The notes under the pieces are model-generated. The model saw nothing but the letters and a program-made list of their open reading frames with translations. It ran no database searches and was not told the DNA's origin. The translations under genes and the position numbers were made by a program. This document shows, piece by piece, positions 1-9,422 of a DNA stretch of 64,000 bases. The number at the start of each line of letters is the position of its first letter. The first letter of the stretch is position 1. This DNA is from Cyanobacteriota bacterium SRBZ.bins.94.201705 (GTDB lineage: Bacteria; Cyanobacteriota; Cyanobacteriia; Cyanobacteriales; Cyanobacteriaceae), in NCBI GenBank assembly GCA_030549855.1, contig JAUQQP010000044.1, positions 124,001 to 188,000 on the forward strand. The letters run 5' to 3'.

Positions 1-1
1 C

Positions 2-259
2 ATCCCTGAGCAATTACGACAACTGGCGGCCAAATTAGGTTTTTTCAAAGCCAGCCCCAGGGATGTAGTAGACATCCACACCAAAGCCCTCAGGGATAAG
101 TGTCAAAATGTTAACCTAGCCAAAGTCCAGGCTTATGTGGACGAAGGCAGACTAAGACTATTAGAGTTAATGGGTTATCTAACCTCTTATTATCGCAAAT
201 ACTATATTGGTTTGAGCAATTTAACTCTTCTTTCTAGTCCTGATTTTGACGAGTTTTAA
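2..259 (+). CDS. C-terminal end of a KaiA-like (probably KaiA3) clock protein, partial
   Basis: Only the last 85 codons are inside the window; the reading frame is open from base 2 and ends at TAA 257-259. The peptide is helical and carries a pattern like the KaiA C-terminal domain that binds the KaiC tail: a 'VVDIH' segment, then 'RLRLLELMGYL', then 'YYRKYY'. It ends 4 bases before kaiB, so the two are almost certainly co-transcribed. KaiA1 in model cyanobacteria sits in kaiA-kaiB-kaiC order, but no kaiC follows here. A kaiA3-kaiB3 pair, known from Synechocystis and encoding a receiver-domain protein with a KaiA-like C-terminus, fits better. The N-terminal domain is outside the window, so KaiA1 versus KaiA3 is inference. 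Confidence 0.5.
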   Translation: MPEQLRQLAAKLGFFKASPRDVVDIHTKALRDKCQNVNLAKVQAYVDEGRLRLLELMGYLTSYYRKYYIGLSNLTLLSSPDFDEF

Positions 260-263
260 TTAC

Positions 264-539
264 ATGGCTAGCTATCTATTAAGATTATACATAACCGGCA
301 ATTCTATAAATTCTCAGAGGGCCATCGCCAATTTGTTGCGTCTTTGTCGAGAAGAATTAAACAATAAATACCAGGTAGAGATTATAGACGTTTTAGAAGA
401 GCCAGATAGGGCGGAAAGGGAGAAAATACTAGTAACGCCCACCCTTATCAAGCAACTGCCGCCGCCCTTACAGAGAATAATTGGCGACTTGTCCAATAAA
501 GAAAACGTCCTGTACGGTTTAGATCTTATCGACCAATGA
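264..539 (+). CDS. kaiB: Circadian clock protein KaiB (KaiB3-type likely)
   Basis: 91 residues, the usual KaiB length. It has the thioredoxin-like KaiB features: 'LRLYITGNS' near the N-terminus, 'EIIDVLE', 'ILVTPTLIKQLPPPLQRIIGDLS' and 'GLDLI' near the end. KaiB binds phosphorylated KaiC after a fold switch and sequesters KaiA, closing the clock's negative feedback. The start is the ATG at 264; an in-frame TTG at 246 overlaps the upstream gene and is unlikely. It directly follows the KaiA-like gene and is convergent with mutS2, with no kaiC next to it. That arrangement, plus a KaiC3-like gene at the right edge of the window, points to the KaiB3 class, but sequence alone does not settle the subtype. 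Confidence 0.88.
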   Translation: MASYLLRLYITGNSINSQRAIANLLRLCREELNNKYQVEIIDVLEEPDRAEREKILVTPTLIKQLPPPLQRIIGDLSNKENVLYGLDLIDQ

Positions 540-556
540 GGGAGAAGACAAGGCCC

Positions 557-2956
557 CTACTGGAGATAGGCGATGGTGACACCGGTACCCCCTTCGTTTT
601 CTGGGGCGTCTGTATAGTGGCTAACTTGGGGGTGGTTAGCCAGGAATTCTTGTACTCCCTTGCGGAGGGCGCCCGTGCCCTTACCGTGTATAATCCATAA
701 GGTACCCACATCCGAGGCGGAGGCGATGGCCTTTTCTAGGATAGAGTAGGCCAGGTGTATTTGTTTACCCCGGATGTCAACCGTGTTACGGGCAGTCCGA
801 ATAGGAATGGGGGGAGGGGAAGAAGACTGAGGGGTAGTTTTTGGGGGTTGGGGGGGGGTTGTGTTAGTTTTGGGGGTGGTAGTAGCCTTCTCGCCTCCTA
901 AAGACTCAATGTCGGAAAAGGGCACAATCATCTTCATGATACCGAAACGGGCAGTTACCTGTTGGTTGTCTTCATTAACCTCTAAAACTTCTGCCACCTG
1001 CCCAATAGAGACAATTTTAACCCTCTCTCCCACCTTAGGACGATAACCGGCATTGGCCTTTTCTGCTGGGGGGGTAAGGAAACGCTGTGCTATTTTATTA
1101 AGACTTTCTGTGGCTTTTTGGGCGTCTTGGGGGCTAGGGCTGTTTTTTCGTTTAAATTCCTTGATAACTTGATTTATTTGGCTCTTAGCGTCCAATAGCT
1201 GCTTTTTTATCTCCCTTTCTAGTTCTCGCTTTAAATCCCTCTCTCTTTCTTGTAAGGCTTTGGCCTTGGCAGACACTTCTTGGTAGAATAACTCAGTTTT
1301 CTGTAACAACTCTTCTGCCTGACGGTGTTTTTCTTCCTGTTGTCGTCTTTGGGTTTCCAAGGCGGAAATCAACTGGTTTATATCCAGGGAGAGGTTACCC
1401 ACCAGAGTTTCTGCCTGCTGGAGGATTTCCGGTTTTAACCCCAGTCTTTTAGCAATGGTAATGGCATTAGAACGCCCGGGGATGCCCCATAATAGACGGT
1501 AGGTAGGTTGGAGAGTGACATCATCAAACTCCACTGAGGCGTTTTCAAAACGGGAATCGCTATACTTAAGAGTCTTCAACTCGCCATAGTGGGTAGTGGC
1601 AAGGGTAAGGAGATTGTGGTCTGCCAGATATTTTAAGATAGCAATAGCGATGGCGGTACCTTCCTGGGGGTCTGTCCCTGCTCCGATTTCATCTAGTAGT
1701 ACAAGACAATTAGCCCCCTCAATAGCCTCCAGAATTCTGACAATACGGCAGATATGTCCGGAAAAGGTGGACAGGTTTTGTTGTAGAGACTGTTCATCGC
1801 CAATATCAGCCAAAACCTTGTCAAACCAGGGGAGTCTGGCGGGAGGCTTGGCGGGGATATACATACCAGCCTTAGCCATCAGACATACCAAGCCGATGGT
1901 TTTTAGAGTAACAGTTTTGCCACCGGTATTAGGCCCGGTAATAGCTACTACCCTTGTCTGGGGAGAGATGTAAACGTCTATAGGTACAACAGGACTCCCA
2001 TTTTCGTGTTTCTCTTGCCAGAGGAGCAAAGGATGTCGTAGGCTTTTAAGGGAAATACCTTCACCACCAGCAAAATCAATAAACTCAGGGGGGTAAGCCT
2101 CCAACCACAAACCGTATCTAGCCTTAGCAGTAGCCAAATCCAGGATGGTGGCGACGGCTAGTAACTTTTCTAAAGCCTCCCAATTCTCTCCCACCTTGTC
2201 AGAAAGGGCGCCCAGAATCCTCTCCTCTTCCCTTTTTTCCTCATTTCGGGCAGTTTGCAGCTGATTGCCCAGAGGTATAATCTCCTTAGGCTCTACATAC
2301 AGAGTAAGGCCACTGTTAGAGGTATCATGGACAATACCAGTGATTATATTACTACAATCGGCCCTCACTGGCAAGACAAAACGCTCTCCTCTTTGAGTGA
2401 TTACCGTCTCCTGGAGGGCGTGGGGAAAAGACTGAATGATAGACTGGAGAGTCTCTTGAATGCGGTGGCGTAGGGCGCGAATTTTCTGTCTTATGCCGGC
2501 TAGTTTTGGACTTGCCCTTTCTGCCACTTCTCCCCTTTCATCGAGACAAAAATAGATTTCTTGTTCCAATTCGGCAAAAGTGCGCAAATCCGCCACTAAC
2601 TCTTTAAGGGTAACCAGATTTTCTCTCTGGTCAATAATCTTTTTTAAACGCCTAACGCCACCCAGGGTGCTAGCTATTTGCAACAACTCCTCCCCTCGGA
2701 GTAGGCCGCCTCTCTTTGCTCTTTCTAGAAAGAGGCCTATATCATAAATACCATCAAAGGACCAATTACAACCGGAATCGGTGATAAGGGAGAAAACCTC
2801 TTCTGTCTGACGTAATAGCCTAAAACTTTCCTGTGGCGAGGAAGGAATCTCTAAGTTGACAGCTGCCCCTTTGCCCAGTTTCGTAGCGGCAAAAGTAGAA
2901 AGATGCTGACACAGTAGGTGCCATTCTAATAGCTCTAGCGTTTCCTGTTCAATCAA
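557..2956 (-). CDS. mutS2: Endonuclease MutS2
   Basis: 799 residues with the full MutS2 architecture. There is a MutS-like core, a Walker A 'GPNTGGKT' at about residues 341-348 and a Walker B 'VLLDEIGAGTDP'. A long Glu/Lys/Arg-rich coiled coil follows at about 520-610, and a C-terminal Smr nuclease domain spans about 727-799 with 'DIRG' and 'HGKGTGALR'. MutS2 is not a mismatch-repair protein; family members suppress recombination and rescue collided ribosomes. The start is a TTG at 2956: the frame upstream has no ATG before a stop, and 'ETLELLEWHLLCQHL' is the expected N-terminus. A low-complexity proline/threonine linker (about residues 690-720) precedes the Smr domain. Convergent with kaiB, 17 bases apart. 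Confidence 0.93.
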   Translation of the reverse strand: MIEQETLELLEWHLLCQHLSTFAATKLGKGAAVNLEIPSSPQESFRLLRQTEEVFSLITDSGCNWSFDGIYDIGLFLERAKRGGLLRGEELLQIASTLGGVRRLKKIIDQRENLVTLKELVADLRTFAELEQEIYFCLDERGEVAERASPKLAGIRQKIRALRHRIQETLQSIIQSFPHALQETVITQRGERFVLPVRADCSNIITGIVHDTSNSGLTLYVEPKEIIPLGNQLQTARNEEKREEERILGALSDKVGENWEALEKLLAVATILDLATAKARYGLWLEAYPPEFIDFAGGEGISLKSLRHPLLLWQEKHENGSPVVPIDVYISPQTRVVAITGPNTGGKTVTLKTIGLVCLMAKAGMYIPAKPPARLPWFDKVLADIGDEQSLQQNLSTFSGHICRIVRILEAIEGANCLVLLDEIGAGTDPQEGTAIAIAILKYLADHNLLTLATTHYGELKTLKYSDSRFENASVEFDDVTLQPTYRLLWGIPGRSNAITIAKRLGLKPEILQQAETLVGNLSLDINQLISALETQRRQQEEKHRQAEELLQKTELFYQEVSAKAKALQERERDLKRELEREIKKQLLDAKSQINQVIKEFKRKNSPSPQDAQKATESLNKIAQRFLTPPAEKANAGYRPKVGERVKIVSIGQVAEVLEVNEDNQQVTARFGIMKMIVPFSDIESLGGEKATTTPKTNTTPPQPPKTTPQSSSPPPIPIRTARNTVDIRGKQIHLAYSILEKAIASASDVGTLWIIHGKGTGALRKGVQEFLANHPQVSHYTDAPENEGGTGVTIAYLQ

Positions 2957-3025
2957 AGCCCAACCAATACCCAGGACTGTTAAACCACTACGATCCTAGT
3001 ATATCAGCTAAAGGGTGTCACCGTC

Positions 3026-3403
3026 TTAGATTTTCCCCACCAACAAGCTATGGCTGTCTACTGGGGCACAGTTTTCAACCACGGGGGAGTCACTGGCCTT
3101 AGTCTGATATTTGGCCAAATCTGCCAACTCCTGTAACTGATTAATGGCTTCAGCCCCTTCCAACTTCATCAATTCCCTGTCGTCTTGCATTTCCGTCCAG
3201 GTAATACCATAGTCAGACACCAGGAAACGAATCAGGTGATTATCCCCCAGACTTACCATAAACGAGGCGCTATTCATCTCCGTGCCACAAGTATAGCATG
3301 AAGCTATATAGCCTCTTTTCTCCAAAACAGCTGCCAAGGCTTGTAGATTCATCACCAAGTCCTTTACAAACTCTCGATATTGTTGTGCCAAGCGAACAAA
3401 CAT
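3026..3403 (-). CDS. DUF1815 family protein
   Basis: 125 residues, cytoplasmic, with no signal peptide or membrane segment. The first 100 residues match the cyanobacteria-specific DUF1815 family: 'LVMNLQALAAVLEKRGY', a Cys pair 'CYTCG', 'NSASFMVSLGDNHLIRFLVSDYGITW'. The last 25 residues are a poorly conserved tail. Function is unknown; the Cys pair could be redox-active or bind metal, which is speculation. ATG start at 3403. It is monocistronic, upstream of mutS2 on the same strand with a 69-bp gap, and its promoter must lie in the AT-rich region 3404-3500. Confidence 0.8.
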   Translation of the reverse strand: MFVRLAQQYREFVKDLVMNLQALAAVLEKRGYIASCYTCGTEMNSASFMVSLGDNHLIRFLVSDYGITWTEMQDDRELMKLEGAEAINQLQELADLAKYQTKASDSPVVENCAPVDSHSLLVGKI

Positions 3404-3477
3404 CTTGCCTCCTTACAGCACCAATTAGAGCTGTATTTCTTCTTAATATTTTTTTAATATTTCCGTGACTTATTATA

Positions 3478-3648
3478 TGATAGATTCGTGAAAAAATGCA
3501 AAATAATAGGGGAAACCTTCTAATTTAAGGATACCTCAAGGGGTAAAAAAAGGAACAGGGTGGAATCCTCTTCTACTCACAAAGACGGACAAGATGGAGA
3601 AAATGGTTCCATACCCTCCCGCTGGGGGAGGTGTTTGTTTTATTTGTG
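3478..3648 (+). ncRNA. Possible small RNA ending at an intrinsic-terminator-like hairpin
   Basis: Between the DUF1815 gene and ftrC there is a strong hairpin, CCTCCC (3615-3620), loop 3621-3625, GGGAGG (3626-3631). It is followed on the plus strand by a T-rich tract (3632-3645). No plus-strand gene lies upstream: both neighbours read leftward, and on the minus strand the T-rich side would precede the stem. A plus-strand transcript starting near the TATTATATGA-like element at about 3471-3482 would be roughly 160 nt. The element and the 5' end are guesses; the hairpin is visible directly. Confidence 0.25.
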
Positions 3649-3653
3649 AAATC

Positions 3654-3995
3654 TTAATATTTCACACTAGTAAGGTCTTGCCAGGAGATTTCTTGTTTGT
3701 CGCCGGCAAATTCGTTATCGGGTGTTATAAAAAGCATACAATGGCATTCTTTTCTTTCCCGCATGGGCACACAGGGGCAATTCCAGTAGCCGTCTTTTAC
3801 TTCTGCTTCCTTATCTTCGTAGTGACGACAGGGGCAAAGGGGGGCCCCCAATTCCTCTTTATGGCGGGCTAATCCTTGTATTACCACTGCTGTCACAGAG
3901 GGGTCAGCACAAAAATAAGTACCTGTCCTTTTGGCGTACTGTTCAGCAAAATTTTTCATTGTCTCGAGGGTTTTTTCGCTGATGGTCTTTGTCAT
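3654..3995 (-). CDS. ftrC: Ferredoxin-thioredoxin reductase, catalytic (beta) chain
   Basis: 113 residues. All the cysteines of the family are present: 'CPCR', 'CPC' and 'CHC', which ligate the [4Fe-4S] cluster and form the redox-active disulfide. 'FCADPS' near the N-terminus supplies a further conserved Cys. With the variable chain FtrV (not in the window) it passes electrons from photosynthetically reduced ferredoxin to thioredoxin, switching on light-activated enzymes. ATG start at 3995. It appears monocistronic, with its own upstream region before menF. Confidence 0.95.
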   Translation of the reverse strand: MTKTISEKTLETMKNFAEQYAKRTGTYFCADPSVTAVVIQGLARHKEELGAPLCPCRHYEDKEAEVKDGYWNCPCVPMRERKECHCMLFITPDNEFAGDKQEISWQDLTSVKY

Positions 3996-4054
3996 AGTTT
4001 TTCTGTTATGTTGGCCGTCTCAGTGTTTTTTTTATTTTAACGTGATTCGTTTCC

Positions 4055-5467
4055 TTAAGAAGTAATAAGTGCCTGTAAAAGGGCTTGAAATTTCAGTTTT
4101 ATTTCCCTTAATTCTTGTTGAGGATTGGAGCCCCTAACAATGCCGGCCCCAGCATAGAGACGCGCATAATTTTGTTTTATCAATGCTGAGCGAATCCCCA
4201 CGACAAAATCACAATTTCCTTCCCCATCTAGCCATCCTATTGGGGCGGCATACAAAGCTCGTTCAAACTTCTCATTTTCCCATATTTCCCGACAGGCCAC
4301 CTCCACTGGTTCTCCTGCTACTGCGGGGGTTGGATGTAGTTTTCCCAGGATTTCCAGGGGCTTTGTTTTCTCCTCAATTTGGGCTGATATTGGCGTCCAT
4401 AAATGCTGAATATTGGATAATTTTAATAGCTGTATAGGCTCTTTTTTAGGCTTCAATCCTAGGATTTTTAACTGTTCAAAAATAAAATCACTTACCGCTT
4501 GGTGTTCCCTCCTATCCTTATCGCTATTTAACAGTTCCATCCCCAGTCTATGGTCTTCGTCTGGAGTTTTGCCTCTCGGGGCTGAGCCTGCCAAAGCATC
4601 ACTCATTAAATTCTTACCACGGATAGACAATATTCTCTCAGGACTTGCCCCAATAAAATACTCGTTCTTTCTATTCCCCAAGGCGAAAATATAACATTCA
4701 GGATGATTATTCCTCAAATTATCTATGGCTTTTATAATATTGAATCCCCTTCTTCTTTTCAGTTCTAAGCCATGGGCCACCACTATTTTTTTCAATTTAC
4801 ACTCTCTAATAGCCTCCAGGCTCTTGTTGACCTTCTCCAGAAATTCCTGAGGTTTATTATCTTGTATTGTAATTTTTTCATAACTCTTATTCTGTTCCTC
4901 CCAGGGATATAAATTATCTATTTTCTCTTGAAAAAAGCGAGAGATAATGCTAAAATTATCCTCGGTATTTGGCGAAGAAGCAAAAGAGACAAAATAATGG
5001 GAATTGGCTTGAGTAAGAAGCAGACGAGGGACATAAATATTAGCCACGGGGAAGGAATCGGAGTTGCAGGCACTGAAAAAGGTAAAATAAGCGAGGAAAT
5101 AGGGGAGTTTTACAGCGGAGTTAATAGGGGAGAAGAGGGAGGAGGAATTTTCGTCAAAAAAATCCTGACAAAGGGAAAATCTCTCTCGGGAGAGTCTAAA
5201 GGTATTGTCGCTAGGAATTATGAGACTTTTGACAGTTCCTATAGCAACTATTGCCTCTTGTTTATTGGGATTTTGCCAGTAGAAGCAATCCTGTCCACTT
5301 TCTCGGAATAAATAGAAAAAAAGTAGAGGGTCTATGGGAGGAATTTCTTGAGAAAAAGTCTCCAGAGGGGAAGCAGAATTACTAGGGGAGGAAAAAATCA
5401 ATTTTTTGAATTCCTGGAGTTCGTTAAAAAAAGAAAAACAAAATTTACTATCGGGAATAGTTGCCAT
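4055..5467 (-). CDS. menF: Isochorismate synthase
   Basis: 470 residues from the ATG at 5467; an in-frame TTG at 5488 would add seven residues and lacks support. The chorismate-binding fold is in the C-terminal half: 'KKIVVAHG', 'FIGASPERIL', 'DALAGSAPRG', 'DKDRREHQAVSDF' and 'HPTPAVAGEP', the signature of isochorismate/salicylate synthases. The reaction chorismate to isochorismate commits to phylloquinone, the photosystem I electron carrier. The N-terminal 200 residues are variable, as usual for the family. It is divergent from menA across about 165 bp, so two steps of the same pathway share a promoter region. Confidence 0.9.
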   Translation of the reverse strand: MATIPDSKFCFSFFNELQEFKKLIFSSPSNSASPLETFSQEIPPIDPLLFFYLFRESGQDCFYWQNPNKQEAIVAIGTVKSLIIPSDNTFRLSRERFSLCQDFFDENSSSLFSPINSAVKLPYFLAYFTFFSACNSDSFPVANIYVPRLLLTQANSHYFVSFASSPNTEDNFSIISRFFQEKIDNLYPWEEQNKSYEKITIQDNKPQEFLEKVNKSLEAIRECKLKKIVVAHGLELKRRRGFNIIKAIDNLRNNHPECYIFALGNRKNEYFIGASPERILSIRGKNLMSDALAGSAPRGKTPDEDHRLGMELLNSDKDRREHQAVSDFIFEQLKILGLKPKKEPIQLLKLSNIQHLWTPISAQIEEKTKPLEILGKLHPTPAVAGEPVEVACREIWENEKFERALYAAPIGWLDGEGNCDFVVGIRSALIKQNYARLYAGAGIVRGSNPQQELREIKLKFQALLQALITS

Positions 5468-5632
5468 AGAAGTAAGTTTATAAAACAAGAATCTTTTAAA
5501 GGGTTAAAAGGGAGGGGGTTTGAAGAAATTTTAAACCAGATGGGGGGAAAGGTAGGGCTTTAGGAATGTAAACGCGTAGGACATGGGGAAAATATAATAT
5601 TTTGGGGAAACAATCCAATTGTAGTCCAGATT

Positions 5633-6559
5633 ATGAAAACAACGGAAGAAGGTGTACAACCTATTGTTAAGCAGGAAGTAAGCAGGAGTCAACTGTGGTA
5701 TGCGGCCATAAAACCCCCTATGTACACTGTAGCAGTAATACCCGTCAGTTTTGGCACAGCTTTGGCATACAGGGAAACGGGGGAATTCCATCTGGCTAGC
5801 TACATAGTTTTTTTGCTTTCTGCCATTTGTATAATTGCCTGGCTAAATCTAAGCAATGACGTATTCGATGCGGAAACGGGGGTGGATGTAAATAAAGCCC
5901 ATTCTGTAGTAAATCTGACAGGGAATGCCAGTCTTGTCTTTGCCATTAGTAACATTTTCCTGTTATTGGGGTTGGGGGGTGTGTTTCTCATAAATCTGTG
6001 GTTGGGGGATTGGACAGTGTTAGGACTGATTGTCTTATGTTGTTTTTTGGGTTATACTTATCAGGGGCCACCCTTTCGTCTGGGCTATGTGGGATTGGGG
6101 GAGATAATTTGTTTTATTACCTTTGGGCCATTAGCCATAGAGGCAGCCTATTATAGTCAGGGGAAAGCCTTTTCTGCCAGTAGCCTGATAGCCTCTAGTC
6201 TTATTGGCCTGTCCACTGCTATTATCCTGTTTTGTTCCCACTTCCATCAGGTAAAAGACGACTTGGCGGCTGGGAAAAAATCCCCCATAGTGCGTCTAGG
6301 TACGGCCACTGGTGCTAGGGTATTAACGGTGGCGGTGGTGGTGTTTTATGTTCTCTGTGTTATATTAGTGTTGCTGAGAATACTGCCCTACACCAGCCTA
6401 ATGGTGTTGTTGTCCATTCCTACTGCCTGGAAATTAGTTAGCCACGTAAAAGCCTATCACGCACAACCAGAGAAGGTACAAAACAGCAAATTTCTAGCAG
6501 TCAATTTCCATTTTCTCAGTGGTTTGTTGTTATCTGTTTCCCTAATACTCCATAATTGA
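5633..6559 (+). CDS. menA: 1,4-dihydroxy-2-naphthoate phytyltransferase (MenA)
   Basis: 308 residues, a UbiA-family integral membrane prenyltransferase with about eight or nine hydrophobic segments. The first Asp-rich motif is at 75-85 ('NDVFDAETGVD'); the second is 'HFHQVKDDLAAGK' at about 207-219. It attaches the phytyl chain to the naphthoate ring in phylloquinone synthesis. The length matches cyanobacterial MenA. The first 20 residues are hydrophilic and probably cytoplasmic. ATG start at 5633. Divergent from menF; accA follows after 61 bp and could be read through. Confidence 0.93.
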   Translation: MKTTEEGVQPIVKQEVSRSQLWYAAIKPPMYTVAVIPVSFGTALAYRETGEFHLASYIVFLLSAICIIAWLNLSNDVFDAETGVDVNKAHSVVNLTGNASLVFAISNIFLLLGLGGVFLINLWLGDWTVLGLIVLCCFLGYTYQGPPFRLGYVGLGEIICFITFGPLAIEAAYYSQGKAFSASSLIASSLIGLSTAIILFCSHFHQVKDDLAAGKKSPIVRLGTATGARVLTVAVVVFYVLCVILVLLRILPYTSLMVLLSIPTAWKLVSHVKAYHAQPEKVQNSKFLAVNFHFLSGLLLSVSLILHN

Positions 6560-6620
6560 TGAAGGACAGGAATACCGGTATTGAAAACAGGAAAGAAGGA
6601 GGCTAAAAAAGAGGAATAAT

Positions 6621-7601
6621 ATGAGCAAAACCCCACAGAAAAGGGCTTTTTTACTGGAATTTGAAAAACCCCTGGTGGAATTACAAGCCCGCATTGAACA
6701 AATTAGAGAATTGGCAGCGGAGAATCATGTAGACGTATCCCAGCAGTTGGAAGAATTAGAAAACAGGGCTGAGCAACTACGACAAGAAATATTTAGTACT
6801 TTAACTGCCGCCCAGAAATTACAAATTGCCCGTCACCCCCGTCGTCCGTCCACCTTAGACTATATACAGGCGATTACAGACGAGTGGATAGAGTTGCATG
6901 GAGATAGACGAGGCTATGACGATCCAGCCCTAATTGGGGGGATTGGCAGGATAGAGGGGAGGCCAGTGATGCTAATAGGCCATCAAAAGGGGAGAGACAC
7001 AAAGGACAATGTGGCGCGGAATTTTGGGATGGCTTCGCCAGGGGGTTACCGGAAAGCCATGCGTTTGATGGAACATGCCAACCGCTTTGGGATGCCTATC
7101 ATCACCTTTATTGACACCCCCGGGGCTTATGCTGGGGTGGAGGCAGAAAGAATGGGACAGGGGGAGGCCATCGCCTATAATCTGAGGGAAATGTTCCGTC
7201 TGGGGGTACCCATCATCACCACAGTGATAGGAGAGGGAGGCTCAGGAGGGGCTTTAGGCATAGGGGTAGCGGAGATTTTGATGATGTTTGAACACTCCGT
7301 CTATACCGTAGCCAGTCCAGAAGCCTGTGCGGCCATCTTGTGGAAAGACGCCTCCAAAGCTGACCAAGCGGCTGCTGCCCTGAAAATCACTGCCAAGGAT
7401 TTAAAGGAGTTAGGGATTATTGACCGAATTTTACCAGAACCTCCCGGCTGTGCCCACTCTGACCCTTTGGCGGCGGCGGCCACCCTCAAGCAGGCCATCC
7501 TAGAGAGTCTAGAATACCTTTCCCAATTTTCTCCCGAACAACTGCGGCAGTTGCGCTACCAGAAGTTTCGTCGCATAGGTGTTTTTTTGGAAAACAATTG
7601 A
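6621..7601 (+). CDS. accA: Acetyl-CoA carboxylase carboxyltransferase subunit alpha
   Basis: 326 residues, the usual length. AccA signatures are present: an N-terminal helical region, '[13 protein letters not shown]', '[11 protein letters not shown]', '[13 protein letters not shown]', 'FIDTPGAY', '[13 protein letters not shown]' and '[12 protein letters not shown]'. With AccD it moves the carboxyl group from carboxybiotin to acetyl-CoA, making malonyl-CoA for fatty acid synthesis. ATG at 6621, preceded by a purine-rich stretch. It lies 61 bp after menA on the same strand; the following SDR gene is 195 bp away and probably has its own promoter. Confidence 0.96.
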   Translation: MSKTPQKRAFLLEFEKPLVELQARIEQIRELAAENHVDVSQQLEELENRAEQLRQEIFSTLTAAQKLQIARHPRRPSTLDYIQAITDEWIELHGDRRGYDDPALIGGIGRIEGRPVMLIGHQKGRDTKDNVARNFGMASPGGYRKAMRLMEHANRFGMPIITFIDTPGAYAGVEAERMGQGEAIAYNLREMFRLGVPIITTVIGEGGSGGALGIGVAEILMMFEHSVYTVASPEACAAILWKDASKADQAAAALKITAKDLKELGIIDRILPEPPGCAHSDPLAAAATLKQAILESLEYLSQFSPEQLRQLRYQKFRRIGVFLENN

Positions 7602-7796
7602 TTATAGTCTATGGAAGATAGGGGAAAGATTAGTTTTTTTGGATGAACCCAGGCAAAAGAGAGGGTAGGAAAAAACGAATAGTGTTATAATGGCCTATGG
7701 TGATTTTGGAAAAGGGCAGCTCTTGCTCTTTGTCAAAAGGAGAAGGGGGCTCGACCCTTTCTATGTGAGCAGAAACCCAAAATAAGCAACAAAAAC

Positions 7797-8525
7797 ATGG
7801 AAAAAACCCCGATTAGGCCAAGAGCGATCATCACCGGCGCTAGCAGTGGTATAGGCAAGGCAACGGCGATCGCTTTTGCGTCCTCAGGAATAGACCTGTG
7901 CCTGATAGGCCGCTCAGAAGACAAGTTGTCGGAGGTGGCCGCCCAGGTAGCCGAATACGGGGGGCAGGTGAAAACAGTGGCCACGGACTTGAGCCAAGTG
8001 GCACAGGTGCGCAGTCTCTTTGCCTCTTTGGCGGAACAGTTCGGTCCTATTGACATTTTGGTCAACAGTGCCGGCATAGGCTACACCAACCTCCTCCAAG
8101 ACACGCCCTTGGAAGACTGGGAGAAGGTAATCAGAATCAACCTCACCAGTATTTTCCAGGCGGTGGTGGGCCTGTTGCCCTCCATGCGTCAGAGGGGCAG
8201 GGGGACGATCATCAACGTAGCCTCCGTTGCCGGCCTTCAACCCTTCCCCGGCTGGGGGGCCTACTGCGTCAGCAAGGCAGCTTTGGTAGCCTTTGGACAG
8301 TGTCTGGCGCAGGAAGAGAGACGTCATGGCATTAGGGTGACTACTATCTGTCCCGGGGCTGTAGACACGCCCATCTGGGATACAGAGACAGTGCAGGTCA
8401 AGCTCCCTCGCGAGGCAATGCTAAAACCGGAGACGGTGGCCCAAACCATCCTGCACGTCGCCCTGTTACCCCAGGAGGCGGTGATTGAACAGCTTGTTCT
8501 TACCCCTAGTCTTGGCGTCCTCTGA
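7797..8525 (+). CDS. Short-chain dehydrogenase/reductase (SDR) of unknown substrate
   Basis: 242 residues, a classical SDR with a Rossmann fold. The nucleotide-binding motif 'TGASSGIG' is at 13-20 and 'NSAG' at 90-93. The catalytic Ser is about S143 and the active-site pair is Y156 and K160 ('YCVSK'). A 'CPGAVDTP' motif follows. 'IGRSEDKL' after the second strand suggests NADP(H) preference. The short C-terminus resembles 3-oxoacyl-ACP-reductase-like SDRs, but the substrate cannot be read from sequence. A HIP1 palindrome (7866-7873) lies within the gene. It sits between accA and folE on the same strand. Confidence 0.85.
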   Translation: MEKTPIRPRAIITGASSGIGKATAIAFASSGIDLCLIGRSEDKLSEVAAQVAEYGGQVKTVATDLSQVAQVRSLFASLAEQFGPIDILVNSAGIGYTNLLQDTPLEDWEKVIRINLTSIFQAVVGLLPSMRQRGRGTIINVASVAGLQPFPGWGAYCVSKAALVAFGQCLAQEERRHGIRVTTICPGAVDTPIWDTETVQVKLPREAMLKPETVAQTILHVALLPQEAVIEQLVLTPSLGVL

Positions 8526-8628
8526 GGATATCTTCCTATCCTACCAAATACCTCCCTTCTGAGGAAAGAATTATTACGAGATTGTTACAGATTACAGTTA
8601 TTCCATCCATCAAGAGTCACAACAAACT

Positions 8629-9357
8629 ATGACAGAATTCGCTAAAGATTCCAGGTACGAGCAACAGTTTAACAACAACAACCACTATAGTGCAGAATTA
8701 TACAACAATCTGAGTAGTATAGTTGAGCGCAACGGACATAACGGGAAACAAGCGGCAGAAATTGACCTCCAGGCAGATACGGAAGCCAGGAAACAAAAGA
8801 TGATTCAGGCAGTGCGTCAACTGCTGGAAGCCATTGGAGAAGATCCAGACAGGGAGGGACTGTTAAAAACCCCCAAAAGGGTAGCAGAGGCCATGCTATT
8901 TTTGACTCAGGGTTACAACCAATCCCTGGAAAAACTGGTCAATGGCGCCATCTTCGACGAAGGCCACAATGAAATGGTGCTAGTGAGGGACATTGACTTT
9001 TTCAGCCTCTGCGAACATCATATGCTCCCCTTTATGGGTAGGGCCCACGTAGCCTACATCCCCAACCAGAAGGTGGTGGGTTTGAGCAAGTTAGCCCGTA
9101 TAGTAGAAATGTATTCAAGAAGATTACAGGTTCAAGAACGTCTAACCCGTCAAATAGCAGAGGCAATCCAAACCATCCTGGAGCCAAGGGGAGTGGCGGT
9201 AGTAATGGAAGCCACCCACATGTGTATGGTAATGCGGGGCGTCCAAAAACCGGGCTCCTGGACCGTGACTAGTGCTATGATAGGAGAGTTTCAGGATAAT
9301 GACAAGACCCGTCAAGAGTTTTTGGATCTAATTCGTCACAAGCCCAGTTTCCTTTAA
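8629..9357 (+). CDS. folE: GTP cyclohydrolase I
   Basis: 242 residues. A variable Asn-rich N-terminus of about 55 residues precedes the catalytic domain: '[19 protein letters not shown]', the zinc and active-site motif 'CEHHMLPF', '[23 protein letters not shown]' and the last zinc-ligand motif 'HMCMVMRGV'. It converts GTP to 7,8-dihydroneopterin triphosphate, the first step of folate and pterin synthesis. ATG at 8629. The upstream gap to the SDR gene is 103 bp and holds no obvious riboswitch. Confidence 0.95.
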   Translation: MTEFAKDSRYEQQFNNNNHYSAELYNNLSSIVERNGHNGKQAAEIDLQADTEARKQKMIQAVRQLLEAIGEDPDREGLLKTPKRVAEAMLFLTQGYNQSLEKLVNGAIFDEGHNEMVLVRDIDFFSLCEHHMLPFMGRAHVAYIPNQKVVGLSKLARIVEMYSRRLQVQERLTRQIAEAIQTILEPRGVAVVMEATHMCMVMRGVQKPGSWTVTSAMIGEFQDNDKTRQEFLDLIRHKPSFL

Positions 9358-9422
9358 AGGCTAAAAAGGGGGCTGTCTCTTCTCTCCTAAAGGGGGTACA
9401 ATATGGGTATAAGCCCCCATTG

